The position numbers and the translations under genes were made by a program. The notes below the pieces were generated by a model. The model was not told the origin of the DNA and made no database searches. It saw only the letters and a program-made list of their open reading frames with translations. Of a stretch of DNA of 64,000 nt, positions 32,851 through 44,202 are shown in pieces. Each line of letters starts with the position of its first letter. Position 1 is the first letter of the stretch. The stretch spans positions 68,217,501 through 68,281,500 of the forward strand of contig NC_069362.1 in assembly GCF_021730395.1 (NCBI RefSeq), written 5' to 3'. The DNA is from Mercenaria mercenaria (lineage: Eukaryota > Mollusca > Bivalvia > Venerida > Veneridae).

Positions 32851-33084
32851 GAGCCGTGCCATGAGAAAACCAACATAGTGGGTTTGCGACCAGCATGGAT
32901 CCAGACCAGCCTGCGCATCCGCGCAGTCTGGTCAGGATCCATGCTGTTCGCTTTCAAAGTATAGACAGTTAGAGAAACTGATAGCGAACAGCATGGATCC
33001 TGACCAGACTGCGCGGATGCGCAGGCTGGTCTGGATCCATGCTGGTCGCAAAGCCACTATGTTGGTTTTCCCATGGCACGGCTC
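32851..33084. repeat. Palindromic MITE, copy 3, AAGT target duplication
   Basis: Ends GAGCCGTGCCATGAGAAAAC / GTTTTCCCATGGCACGGCTC. AAGT lies directly outside both ends (32847-32850 and 33085-33088), which fixes the element's limits and a 4-bp duplication. Confidence 0.87.
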
Positions 33085-33704
33085 AAGTAATTTTGTGTAG
33101 CTCTATAGACTCTTTGTTTCGTTACCGCCGTATCAAACAGTTAATAATGAGAGATTAGAGAATAGACAATGCTTAAACTTATAAATCTAAATGTCTCTAA
33201 AGCAGTTTGGACTGGTTTTCATGGTTGACTTATTGAACTGTTCCATATCCAAATTATCTTCTGATGTTTTACTCTAAGAACTATACTGTCTTAAATCTCT
33301 ACTTAACTATGCAAGAAAAAATGACTTAATGAATACTAAAAGCCGGAGAAATATATCAATTGTGACAGAAGTAACATAACGCTAATGCATCTGTACACTT
33401 CACGCCAAATCACCATTGTGATCACATGGGTGAAGTTTCAATTCATCCGCACAGGTTGTAACTACAATACCAGCTTACATGCAAACCCTTTACAAAGATA
33501 TGAATGGATGAGTCCAATAGCTCTACATACTCTTCGAACCCGTAAAGAACATAGTCAAGGTAAGTTTCCATTCCACGTTTGCTATGCATTCGAACTAGAC
33601 GGCATGCAATCAATGGTAGAAATAAGAACATTATTATATAGCAGAGCACAAAGGGCATGGCAATATGATGACAATTAATTTCTTAACAAATATTCAAGAC
33701 ATAC

Positions 33705-34664
33705 GAGGGCTATTCAATAAATACGTAGACTGGCTGTACAACTTTGTTCCCGTTATGTACAATTTAGTATTAATGGTACCGTTTTAAGCAGTAGCATGTC
33801 CGATAGCAACTGTAAGTATTAAAACAGACAGATATCGCACAGTATAAAATTAGAGGCTATTTAATATCTAAAGGAACACGACAGCGGTCCAGTCGAACTT
33901 TTGACGTCTTGAATGTAAAGTCATCAATAACTGCAAATTAAATAACATAATTTTCTCTGCATCAGAAGATCCCATTAACTCTGTAAATATACTATGTCAC
34001 ACTTATGTGATGTCTCCTTAAAATTTGATGCCAATCGATGATCCAAGTATTAAATAAACAACGTTTCATTTAGGACAGTCATACGAAGAGGTCATACAGA
34101 ACAATGACGTCACATGAACATTAAAAAAAAGCTGAGTGAAACATCTGAATTGCTGTAACAAAAGTTTTAGCTGAACTGTATTCCAAAAACGCTTAATCAT
34201 CATTTAGTATAAATTTTGATAAAAACATGATAAAGGATATTACACCTATAAATATATTGTTTTATGATATCCAGAGAATTAAATGACAAAGTTAATATAA
34301 TATCTTTATATCATGCTTCAGAAAACTACACGCGAACACATAGAAAACGATACCTTGCTGAAAATTCGTCAAATGATATACTATTTTTACTGGTATGATT
34401 TTACAGATTTTAAATCAAAATTAAATCAATTACGAAAATTACTGTAAACTCAGTGGACGTTACGAAGGTGACGCTTGTAACCTGGCCCACAGAGCATATC
34501 CCCCTACTTAAAAAAATGACCACAGCACAAACATAATGCATGTTGACAATTTAATATAATTATATGATAGATGCATTATGTTTCAAAATGATACACTATT
34601 ATGACGTCTTTTTGGCTAGTTTTTAAATTATGACATCAGTCTACGTATTTTGTGAACGACCCTC
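33705..34664. mobile_element. Decayed mariner-like element, TIR GAGGG...TACGTAGACTG
   Basis: The left GAGGGCTATTCAATAAATAC and following GTAGACTG match, in reverse, CAGTCTACGTATTTTGTGAA and CGACCCTC at the right. The start resembles mariner-family termini (GAGGGTCGTTCA). The 960-bp interior has no usable transposase frame and TA flanks are not preserved. Confidence 0.5.
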
Positions 34665-35212
34665 ACACATGAAGTTTAATTTCTTTTTGTAAAATGTTCA
34701 TTATCATGTGAAATTCCCCTACTAATCCTTAAAAATTTTCATTGAATGTATTTGTTTCACGTTTGAAATTGAAATACGAAGCATCGAAGCATGTTCACCA
34801 TGTTACTCAACATGAAATACATTTCTAAACTTGGCATTCGCTGTAAAAAACTACTAGTCAATTTAACATCAGTCTTTTAAACTCTGCTATGTAAGCCTTT
34901 ACCTAAAATATGTTGAGAATTACACTGAGAAATGTAACTCAAATGTAATGAGTAAAAATGAGCTTGAAGCTGTTTTTATAAGATATTGTCTAACTTACTG
35001 TTTCTGTTGTCGCATATTATTACAAGTATCACATTTGTCTGTCTATCATTTTAAAGGTCTTCAGCTACATTTTTGTGATGTTCACAATGTCAGGTTTAGA
35101 GCTGAGAATTTCATTTCGTAGAGAGAGAGAGAGAGAAAAGTGCCAAGTTAATGCGAATGATTTAAATGCAAAGTAACGAATTAATATAAGATTAATTTTA
35201 TTTTCCAATTAT
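34665..35212. other. Intergenic sequence downstream of orphan gene B
   Basis: Only a short (GA)n run at 35120-35136 stands out. No gene is supported. Confidence 0.4.
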
Positions 35213-35218
35213 TTTATT
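35213..35218 (-). promoter_or_regulatory. Poly(A) signal AATAAA for orphan gene B
   Basis: AATAAA on the minus strand lies 38 nt past the stop codon of the 284-residue frame, with a second one at 35197-35202. The closeness and pairing make it a reasonable 3' end for that gene. Confidence 0.5.
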
Positions 35219-35255
35219 AAAGCACTTTTACATATCTAATGTTGGAAATTCTCAT

Positions 35256-36110
35256 TTAAAACATTATATTGTTTTCTTCCATGAAGATTTTAATTTTCAG
35301 TTCTAATTCTCTTCGTGCCTCTTTCCCGCCGACCTTTATAGGTTTTCTTAAAGCTTCAATGTTCCTGATTATTGTTGATACTTCAGTTTTGCAGTCAGAT
35401 ATATAGTTTGTAGACAAAGCACTTTCTAATGCAGAAAATCTTGGCTCCTTTGAAATACTAGCTTCACTTGTCTTTTTATTTCTCACAAAAGACGGAAAAC
35501 TGTGAGAAGAAAGCGACCTATTTATACTGTCATGACCTGCGGTTGAGGGTCTTGACCAGTCAGACATAGCCAGAGGAGTCCACTCCTCAACTTCTGCTGT
35601 AGAGTTAAGAAACTTGGTTTTTGCTGGTACTGTTCTTGGTCGGGTGTCCCCATTGCCAGTCGTTAGATATTCCCTACGCGAGAGGTCAGCCTCAAATTGT
35701 ACAGTCTTTGGTCGAATTAAGGGTGTGATAAACATGAGAGATGGAGCTGAATGACTTTCACTTCTAGGTCGTTCAGACATGATACTTCTCTCTGCTGAAG
35801 GGGTAAATGCACTTTGTGGTCTGTTGAATTTGATTCGAAAACCTTTACGTTTTTGCTTATCTTTAAAAGTTTGTATTTCATGTTCATACTTTGATAATAT
35901 CTTAAAACGTTCTTTTCCTAATTCCATCATTCGTGCTCGAAGCAGTCTCTCTTCTGTAATATTTTCCGCGAGTTGCCCCGAGTGGATGCGAGAAGTTTCA
36001 GGCTCGTGCTCTTTCCCGCTTAAAACCCATTCTTCGATTTCTTTTACAACCGTTGTTTTCTTTGACTTCGATCTTCTAGTTGGAGCACTCTTAATTCTAG
36101 GTGGGTGCAT
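35256..36110 (-). CDS. Orphan single-exon gene B, 284 aa, paralogue of the gene at 25776-26963
   Basis: Not recognised by family. The frame is open for 855 nt and an in-frame TAA four codons upstream of the ATG makes this the first start. It mirrors gene A: KSAPTRRS then TTVVKEIEEWV (19-29), AENITEERLLRARMMELGKE (49-68) and RFKILSKYEHEIQTF (68-82) at the N-terminus; a Ser/Arg/Pro-rich middle (FNRPQSAFTP, RPRTVPAKTK, SDWSRPSTAG); and a C-terminus with KEPRFSALESAL (221-232) and RNIEALRKP (250-258) ending KIKIFMEENNIMF. The shared ends and unrelated middles suggest two conserved contact regions joined by a disordered linker (inference). No transmembrane or secretion signal. Both genes are on the minus strand, 8.3 kb apart, as expected for an old tandem duplication. 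The short poly(A)-signal distance supports a genuine transcript. Confidence 0.77.
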   Translation of the reverse strand: MHPPRIKSAPTRRSKSKKTTVVKEIEEWVLSGKEHEPETSRIHSGQLAENITEERLLRARMMELGKERFKILSKYEHEIQTFKDKQKRKGFRIKFNRPQSAFTPSAERSIMSERPRSESHSAPSLMFITPLIRPKTVQFEADLSRREYLTTGNGDTRPRTVPAKTKFLNSTAEVEEWTPLAMSDWSRPSTAGHDSINRSLSSHSFPSFVRNKKTSEASISKEPRFSALESALSTNYISDCKTEVSTIIRNIEALRKPIKVGGKEARRELELKIKIFMEENNIMF

Positions 36111-37990
36111 TGTGAGGGCTTATTCAATGCCTTTAGAAATATAAGCAAAAATAATTTAATTGAAGACATGTACACACTTGGTCGTATTGAAATTAAATAC
36201 TCAACAGATAATGGATCATCGCATTATTGCCTAGGAAATGCAAAATTCCAGCTTTAAGCGATTATAATTTTATTCTGAAAAAAATTTTTAAATTACATAC
36301 CTGTTATGAACTCCCACAATTGTCAACGTATTAGTCCTCTGTTTTCGGAATTTAATTTTGAAAATCTACAATTCAAAATCATTGCTCTTCTATTGACATT
36401 TTATCAATAACTGCCAAATGCTGTTATTTAATTGAATAGTTATAGGGCACATGTCTCAGATATCTAATTATCAGTAACAATAATCCCACGGGTTTCCGTT
36501 CAAAATCTTAATACTGTGTCAAATTCATGCGCGCCCATTCCATTGTCCATAATCCCAAATTTTGTAACAAATGATGTCCCGTGAACAAATACTATTCATT
36601 AATGTATTGATATTTTAATGCTATTTTCTGATCCGTCCTGGCCTATCAAATTTAAAACAATGGTAGACAAATATGATTCACGATAGAGTCTTTGCTAAAT
36701 CATTGAAATATTCCACGTCTCGAATTTCACGTAGTCAAAACATTCTGTCAGCGTTAAGTGGTCCAGATATCCGTCGTAGCTTGTGGTCCCTGCATCCCAA
36801 TGATTTAGTAGATTTAGTAGTTACTCCATTCGTTATAACTGATTCCAACGATTAGTGTATTATGTTTAAGTATTGAATTTATTTAGCATGTTTAAATAAT
36901 TGTTTACCATATACCTCCTGTATCTAATTAATGTTTAATAATGTTTGTTTTGCAACTGAATGAAGTACTTTAAGACGTGCTTCCATAAAACACGAACTTT
37001 ACTGTAACATAGACAAGAGTCTCTGCTCAGTAACGAAGAATAATTATGCTCCGTTGGACAGATAGTAAATAGATTTTGCAAGACAAATTATGCATTAAGA
37101 TTTTAAGTATTCTCAATAAATTTTCGAACAAACAGAATGATTACAATTTGTTTGCTTAATCTAAACATCTAACAGAAAATTTAAATCCCGTTGATTTATT
37201 TGAAGCATTGTCAAGTAAGTTGTGTTTGCAAGCATAACGGAAATTAAAACAACGAAATTGCTTCTTAAAAATGTGGTGAATAAAATTTAATATAAGCTTG
37301 AGTAATTTGAAATTTTACATAAGCAGATTTATTTAAACTTTAGATAAACAGTTATTTCAATTTGATTTTGTTGCTTTCATATTCCTATGAATTACCATAC
37401 TGACAATATCATGTACTTGTACGATTGAATTCAGTTGAAATTTCACGTTCTCTGAATCGAGTACCTGTGCAATGTCAATAATAACCAGGGGTGCAATGTA
37501 GACCATGTGTCCCTCTCCTACAACTATTTTTGAAAGTATAGGACGGTTGATTTCTGTAAGCATAAATAAGCCATGTACAAAATATAGATAATCTTTAAGC
37601 TTAATTCATCAGCAGTAGATAAGATTTCTTCTATCTTCACAATCAGTATATTGTATAACAGTAACCATCAACTGTAAATGATATTCTTAGATCCATGCAA
37701 AAGTTTTAAGCGTCAAGTTCTTTGAGATTTCAATTTAAGTTACCCGAGGACAGCAAACAGTCTTTAGAATTCATGATTTATTAATGGCCAATTATCCCGT
37801 AACAAAAGCGGTAGTTATTTAAGTCAATATATAAAACAAACTAACTGAATGAATATTTACATAGCATTATCTATTATTATTTCTAATATTGTATGTTTAA
37901 ATAACCGCTGTGTGAAATTGGGAACTTTAACTGTGTATATGCGTATGACGCAACTATAGAACTGATACTCACGCAGTCAAAATAAAAATG
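36111..37990. other. Intergenic region upstream of orphan gene B
   Basis: AT-rich, with only short chance frames (for example at 36673-36855). No promoter element or repeat with ends is identified. Confidence 0.35.
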
Positions 37991-37995
37991 CATAT

Positions 37996-38230
37996 GTGCC
38001 GCACCATGGGAAAACCAACATAGTGCATTTGCGACCAGCATGGATCCAGACCTGCCTGCGCATCCGCGCAGTCTGGTCAGGATCCATGCTGTTTGCTTTC
38101 AAAGCCTATTGTAATTAGAGAAACCGTTAGCGAACAGCATGGATCCTGACCAGACTGCGCGGATGCGCAAGCTGGTCTTGATCCATGCTTGTCGCAAATG
38201 CACTATGGTGGTTTTCTCATGGTGCGGCTC
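37996..38230. repeat. Palindromic MITE, copy 4
   Basis: Ends GTGCCGCACCATGGGAAAAC / GTTTTCTCATGGTGCGGCTC. The flanks (ATAT left, AATT right) do not match, so the target duplication has decayed or the copy was rearranged. Confidence 0.82.
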
Positions 38231-38796
38231 AATTATTTGAAAAACTCAGCAGCAGCCACATCACGCATTATACAACCTCTCTTAGAACATTCACGACCCC
38301 TAATTTCCTGCTGATTATAGCAGTTTGGAGCATCCGAGTTAAATAGTAAACGTTAAATAAAAGAGAGTGAACATTTAAATCTTGCTTACGATATAGTTCA
38401 TTTACAGGCATTTTTCTTTTCTTTGCCGAAACATATTCGAAAAAATAAAGCAGTGGTTAATCCTCCGTTATATATTAGACAGACAGACAGACAGGCAGAG
38501 AGACTATGGACGATATCATTCATTTCAGACAGATAGACAATTATTTTCTTCTGACGTTTAATTTAAATTGGAGCATGGTCTTTTGACGGGTTTGATTAAT
38601 ATATCTTTATGCTATCTTTTCATAAGTCCATGTTATATAGATGGAAATTCGTCAAAAAAGATCGTAGGATGAAATGATTTATTAGCTAAAATGTACAACA
38701 AGGTTAACTTGCTGAAATAGTAGTCAACTGAGCCTGTGTTATGCTACTGCTCAACATAATCAGTGGTTATGGCCTCATTTTGAATAATACCAGTAT

Positions 38797-39835
38797 TGTC
38801 ACACCCTATATATAGATCCCCGGGGAGCTATATTCGGAGCACGTTTTCGTATATAGCTCCTTGCTATAGAGGAGCTGTATACGAACACAAGCGTGTGCAA
38901 ATCCGAATATGACTTCCTTTACATTGGTTTCATCCTAAAACAGTGATGTAAGAGTAATACAAAACATGAGTATGTGGTACAGTGTTATTTAGACATACGA
39001 TTCTATCCCCCACACCTCGGGGAAGCGGGGGAGGCATACAAAATTACTCTTCTCTCTTCGTTCGTTCGTACGAACGAATAAGAGAGCGAGCGCAAGTAGG
39101 TAAGAACGTCCCGAAAATAGGTACCATTTGAATGACAATCACGAAACTTCATGATAACTGGTAAATGAGGTTAAGTATCTAGGTTTTAATTTTTGTATCT
39201 GATCTGACAGTTATGGTCCTTGAATTGGTCTAGATAATACTTGGTCATACTGTGACAGGCATTCATCTTCTGAACTGTGTGAAAGAGTCACCAGATTTGA
39301 AACAAATGTTCATTTGGTTGAAGTGACGATTTTATTTTCGTATCGGACTAGTAACAGTAATTGCCTAACCGGTCTGTCATTCTCTTTAAATACGAAAAAA
39401 AACATGTCTTAGATATAATATCGTGACACATTGAGCATGACCCCAGGTTTAGGAAATCAAATGCCGTTAGCCAAACCCTGCGTTCTAGTTCGGCATTCTT
39501 TAATTAGAACGAAAGATTAAATGTTGATAACCAGCTTTGTATTTTTTGTTCAGCTATATTTTGTTCATCTATATAAAATCGGATGCCGGTGGCCGAGCTC
39601 GGCAGTGCAGTTCGGCAGTACGGTTATGTGTATGCCGGTAGCCAATCCCAGAGCCAACTTCACACACATTACTGAATGTAGAATGCGGATCCGGACTATT
39701 CTATATTTTAAGTCGCTTCTTAGAACTTGATCTCAATGTCTTAAATGAATGAGCAACTACATGGTATCTACGAGTACGTACTCCGAATATAGCTCTCCAA
39801 GAGCTATATCCGAATGGAGCCATGTGGGGTGTGAC
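38797..39835. mobile_element. TIR element, TGTCACACCC ends
   Basis: TGTCACACCC at the left and GGGTGTGACA at the right are perfect inverses. Inside each end are AGCTATATTCGGA / TCCGAATATAGCT and further 'gagctata' words that could fold. It is 1039 bp, non-coding. No clear target duplication is found. Confidence 0.6.
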
Positions 39836-40077
39836 ATAGCATTCGCTCCGACGATTATGTAAATGGAACACACAGATGGTCACAATGTAAATAGACTTCT
39901 ATGCAGAGTTAATAAAATCAATTACATTTACTAGTATATCCATTGTGACAGAATTGAGAAATTTTTCTTCAACAAACGTCTTGCCTTATTTTTCACAGAT
40001 ATAGCCTCATGTAAATTTAAATTTAACTTTCAGTGACTTGTAACTGTATTCCCTGTCGAATACGTACATGTAGTTTA

Positions 40078-40078
<1 letters not shown>

Positions 40079-40162
<84 letters not shown>
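40079..40162. repeat. (TA)n microsatellite, about 42 units
   Basis: An uninterrupted run of TA of about 84 bp. Frames across it give Tyr-Ile repeats of no meaning. Its assembled length may be approximate. Confidence 0.95.
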
Positions 40163-40165
<3 letters not shown>

Positions 40166-40169
40166 CAGC

Positions 40170-41620
40170 ATATCATCGATAGAAACTAACTTGAATTTAG
40201 AAAGAGACATTTTGGGCTAGTTGCAATAGGTTAACTAGTTCTCAACTTGAATGAGAATTAACTTTCAGAAATTAAAACATTAATGTTGGTACAATCCCAA
40301 ATATTTATTTAAAAAATCGACCGTGCCTTAATACAACCACTTAAAGCAAAGTCAGAAAAATCTCCATGGAAATCGAAAGCTTCGATCATTTTCGTTTTTT
40401 TTTCAAACAAAACCCTATCGTAATACCGACCCTAACATCGGGCTTGATTAATGCGCCCTATACACCGTTGTACGTTAACTCACAAAGCGTGTGAGAACAA
40501 TATCCTCTCGTGAACTAATCAACAATCATTGACTATCTATCACTGTTAAAATCAATGAAGTTCATTTTATTTGTACCCAATTCGTTTACGACTGGACTAT
40601 GATTTATGCACTTAAGTCCAGACTTGCCTATTAAATATTAAAGGTAATATGATTAATTGGAATTTAAACGACGAAATAAATAAATATACGTGAAAAATAA
40701 TAATGTTACAATAGCTCTTAATAACTTCTCTGTTTCACATTTTCATACATCTATTCATATAGAAAAAAAGTCTGCAGGAAAATAAATAAACGCTGCACAA
40801 TAATCAATAGCGTATTTGTTTGTTCGCATAAATATATCGTTATTCGCGTTGGTGAATAATATATGATAACTTTGTATAACTATACAGCAGGATATAATAC
40901 GATAGGTATATAGATTATCTCGGCCGTTGTTAGGCTTAGTGAACATGTAACACGAGATTTTCAGCCCCATTGATCATTAATTTAAGCTATTGACAGATTT
41001 ATAGCGTTGGATTTCGACTTTCTTTGTATCAAATAATTTATATTACATGTATACCTTTTTAAACTGCCATTTGTCATGTTAAATGTATGATTTCAAAGTG
41101 CGATAAATGATTATAGAGACGACTTTCTCAATGTAAGTATCTTTATTTTTGTTGTATCTTCGTAATTTAATATAAATTTTATACTGGGTTTACAGAAAAA
41201 AACTTTGTAAAATTAAATGTAATAGAACTTACGTTACCTCGGATCGCTAAGCAATATAGCATATATCATACCAGTGACCACTTAGTCATCTGTCAAGTGG
41301 TCTTGGACAAATACTGACCATTTCTTATCGGTCACATCAAATAAGTGGCAGGTATGGTCTAAGCATATCCATGCTATACCTTCAAGTGATCTTTTAGATA
41401 AATGTACATTCATCTAAAAACAACAATTTACGATGATTTCCTCAAAATAAACAAGACATTGTTTAGTCAATTCGTATACATCATTCAAATAACCTTAGGA
41501 TATTATTGTAATACGTTTAATTCATAGACTATTCATGCTAGATGGCTACAAATAGTAAATGATGATTTTCCTGTTAACAGAGAGGTAGACAGGCAACTTT
41601 TGTTTCACCATAGTCTCATA
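40170..41620. other. Intergenic region upstream of the 118-residue gene
   Basis: No coding or repeat feature is supported. The 41260-41400 stretch has several inverted 'agtggtc / gacca' words; these may be regulatory or chance. Confidence 0.3.
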
Positions 41621-41628
41621 CGGTAGAG

Positions 41629-42785
41629 ATGGCGAATCGTGCTACATCTCCGGACTCCGCATCAAGTACTGCAGAGTTACCCAATGTCCATGGACTAAGT
41701 AAGGCATCCCCACATCCAGAAGAATGGACACTTCCACACGAATGGAATATAGAGAAGAGGGAAATGTTTGAGGTATTGTTATTTTGGTTTCCACATGTGC
41801 TCAAGATGTATCTTTTGTTCATTCGAACAGTTTCAGTAAAATTTCTCAAAGAATTAACCTTTAAATACTTTGATATAGAGTGTCTTTAATGAATATGCAT
41901 ACACATTCCTTACTGCCATGGCATTCTAGAATAAGATATTTACTACATTGTACACTGAAGTTTTATCATATTGCAGAATTGGAAGATGGATGTTCAGAAT
42001 CAGATATCGAATATTGCTGGAACGCTGGTAAGTCTGAGTTACATTAGCATCACTTTACACAATCTATAAGATCGCTATAGCTTTCACATTTTGTGTTTTT
42101 ATGAATATGAATATGACCGAATGTTTTGAATCAGTGAATTAAATTTAGTTTTCAAAACTATCCAGGAAACAATTAAAGAAGTAAACAACCCTATGCCCCT
42201 AATCTAATTGACTTTAGCGTACAGCGTTTTTGCAGCATGCCTCTAAAGGTGTTTCATGTGACATTAATTAAAACATTTTATACACTCTCGAAACATTTGT
42301 ACTAGATCATAAACTAGACAACAGACATATTTGTAACATTTCCACTTTATGGCTGTTATAGAGCCACCCAAGTTTGAGACATGACATTTCATTATCAATG
42401 TATCGTTTGTATATTGTCGCAATTAATAGAAGATTACACCAATAACAAGATTATCAGCACTTGCAAGTGTTAAAAGTGACATAACAGTGACATATTGTTT
42501 GATATTTTTGTTTGTTCTTTTTACGTAATGCTGTCAGATTTACAAACTTTCTAACTGTTGCTGCTGACTCTCCTATTAAAACATATATACTTGAGGGTTA
42601 CAAACCGTACCGTTTTATTACAGAGCAACTCACTGCGGAAACATCCACGGACTGACGTTGAAAGATTAGACTATAGTGATGTCATTGAAGATAATGTTCT
42701 CCAGAAAGCAGTTGTACAGAAGGAAAGGCAAGCAGGAAATACGCTACACTACGGACTTGCAAGAGTTCCTGCTCCTAACAGATAA
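41629..42785 (+). CDS. Orphan three-exon gene, 118 aa
   Basis: Exons are 41629-41772, 41977-42027 and 42624-42785. All junctions are phase 0 with good sites: GAG/GTATTG, TTGCAG/AATTGG, CTG/GTAAGT and TTATTACAG/AGC. The start ATG has G at +4. The product begins MANRATSPDSASSTAELPNV, has a Trp-rich acidic stretch (PEEWTLPHEWNIEKREMFEN, residues 30-49), then WKMDVQNQISNIAGTL from exon 2 (50-65), a basic turn LRKHPRTDVERLDYSDVIED and the tail HYGLARVPAPNR. It is soluble, with no signal peptide or membrane span, and probably helical in the middle. I do not recognise the family. Three matching phase-0 introns with polypyrimidine acceptors and a nearby AATAAA make a chance frame unlikely. A further 5' non-coding exon cannot be excluded. 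Confidence 0.72.
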
Positions 42786-42827
42786 TCGAGGAGAGGCACT
42801 CAAGTTTCAGTTTCTTTTTCGTTCTTA

Positions 42828-42833
42828 AATAAA
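42828..42833 (+). promoter_or_regulatory. Poly(A) signal AATAAA for the 118-residue gene
   Basis: AATAAA occurs 43 nt after the TAA stop. The distance is typical for a compact 3' UTR and supports the gene model. Confidence 0.55.
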
Positions 42834-42849
42834 CCTTGCACTATACGAA

Positions 42850-43855
42850 GATTGAGCTGGATGCAAGTTGTTGTTGTGCGCGAACATTGTATTTGACAAT
42901 GAGCTTTTTTGCTATCTATATCAACACCAGCTGGCCATGATTTATACATATTATAAACACATTATATATCATATTTATATTTTTGCGTGTGCTGCAATAG
43001 GTAATTTGGTTTTACTGTTATTACATTAGAATTAAATATGCTTTGAAATTTGACTGACACAATTGATGCTTCTATTGAGGTACAATGAGTTGAAGGTGAC
43101 AAACATATTTATACAAAGTGTGTAATGAAAACTATGAGTTTCATTGGTTCTTTTAGCTCAACAATAACTTCTTGTTAGCCGTTTGACCCGCAAGTTGGAG
43201 ATATACGTTATATTATATAAATATGCAAAAGAGACCACATAAAATGGCTCAGTATAACTATTGAACACCTTATGTAATGTTTTGCTTTTCTCAAAATGAA
43301 GTGAATACTTGGAAAATATTATAGTATGAAGATTTCTTTCCTGTACGTGAAAATGTGGTATAGACAAATCTGAACTTTTCTACCTGCTGCCATGAAAAAA
43401 GTGTCGTGCAGAGAAGAATCAACACTTCCGTCTGTCAATTTTATTCTCGGAAATTCCTAAATGAATAAAGAAAGTCTGAAAAATATAGATATTAACAAAT
43501 TATACACACTGAAAACATGCGCTATACCGTAAAGTTGTAAGGTTATGTTTTGGTTTGATTCCTGGATTAGCTTATGGATATATATTATATTGAAACTTAT
43601 TTGAGTCACGAGCATTATCTTTATTGCCATGTGTGTTTTGTGCAATCCGTGTGTTGTTATATTTTCATAAATATTTGTAAATATAACGAAGACGTTTGAG
43701 TTTGGTCTTTATTTTCAATTTTCCGTCCTTCTTCACGAACTTTTTAATTCATAACATGTACGGTACAACCAGGAACAAAACATATTATTCAATGTATTAA
43801 AGTATGTGGCGATCGTAAAAATCTCCCCGTACTTGAGCTCAGTAATATATTTTCT
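42850..43855. other. Intergenic sequence, no feature recognised
   Basis: AT-rich with only short chance frames. Confidence 0.35.
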
Positions 43856-43859
43856 TGTC

Positions 43860-43995
43860 CTTTGGGGTCTTGCAGTATAGAGTTGCTAGTGCGCGTTGCA
43901 CATTTCATTACCTCTCGTTAACAGATTCGATCAAACAGAATCTGCTATTATCTTGCTTGATTGAATACTATACTTCCAGAGGATCTTCTTATAGG
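43860..43995 (+). mobile_element. SINE tail fragment, same family as 23246-23581
   Basis: GCACATTTCATTACCTCTCG, CAGAATCTGCTATTATCTTG and ATACTTCCAGAGGATCTTC follow in the same order as the tail of the two minus-strand SINEs near 23.4 and 24.4 kb. The tRNA-like head is not present. Confidence 0.6.
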
Positions 43996-44202
43996 ATTTA
44001 TCTTTTATCTTGCCACCTGGCCACCAGACTTAGACAAAACTTCGGCTAAAATTCATACCAGATATCATTACATAGGAGAAATAGTATTTAAAATATATTG
44101 TAAAATCAAGCTCAGTCTCATATGTGTGTATGCCCGAATATGCATACATTACGCATACGTTTACTAATTTTGGATACAATTTTTCCCTTGTTCTTTTTCA
44201 GT

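Noticed and set aside
33385-33678. 97-codon open frame
   Set aside because: No recognisable motif or gene context; next to a decayed mariner-like element.
35779-36144. 121-codon open frame on the plus strand
   Set aside because: Antisense to orphan gene B, with no similarity to the frame antisense to gene A.
40007-40210. Frame rich in Tyr-Ile
   Set aside because: Translation of the TA microsatellite.
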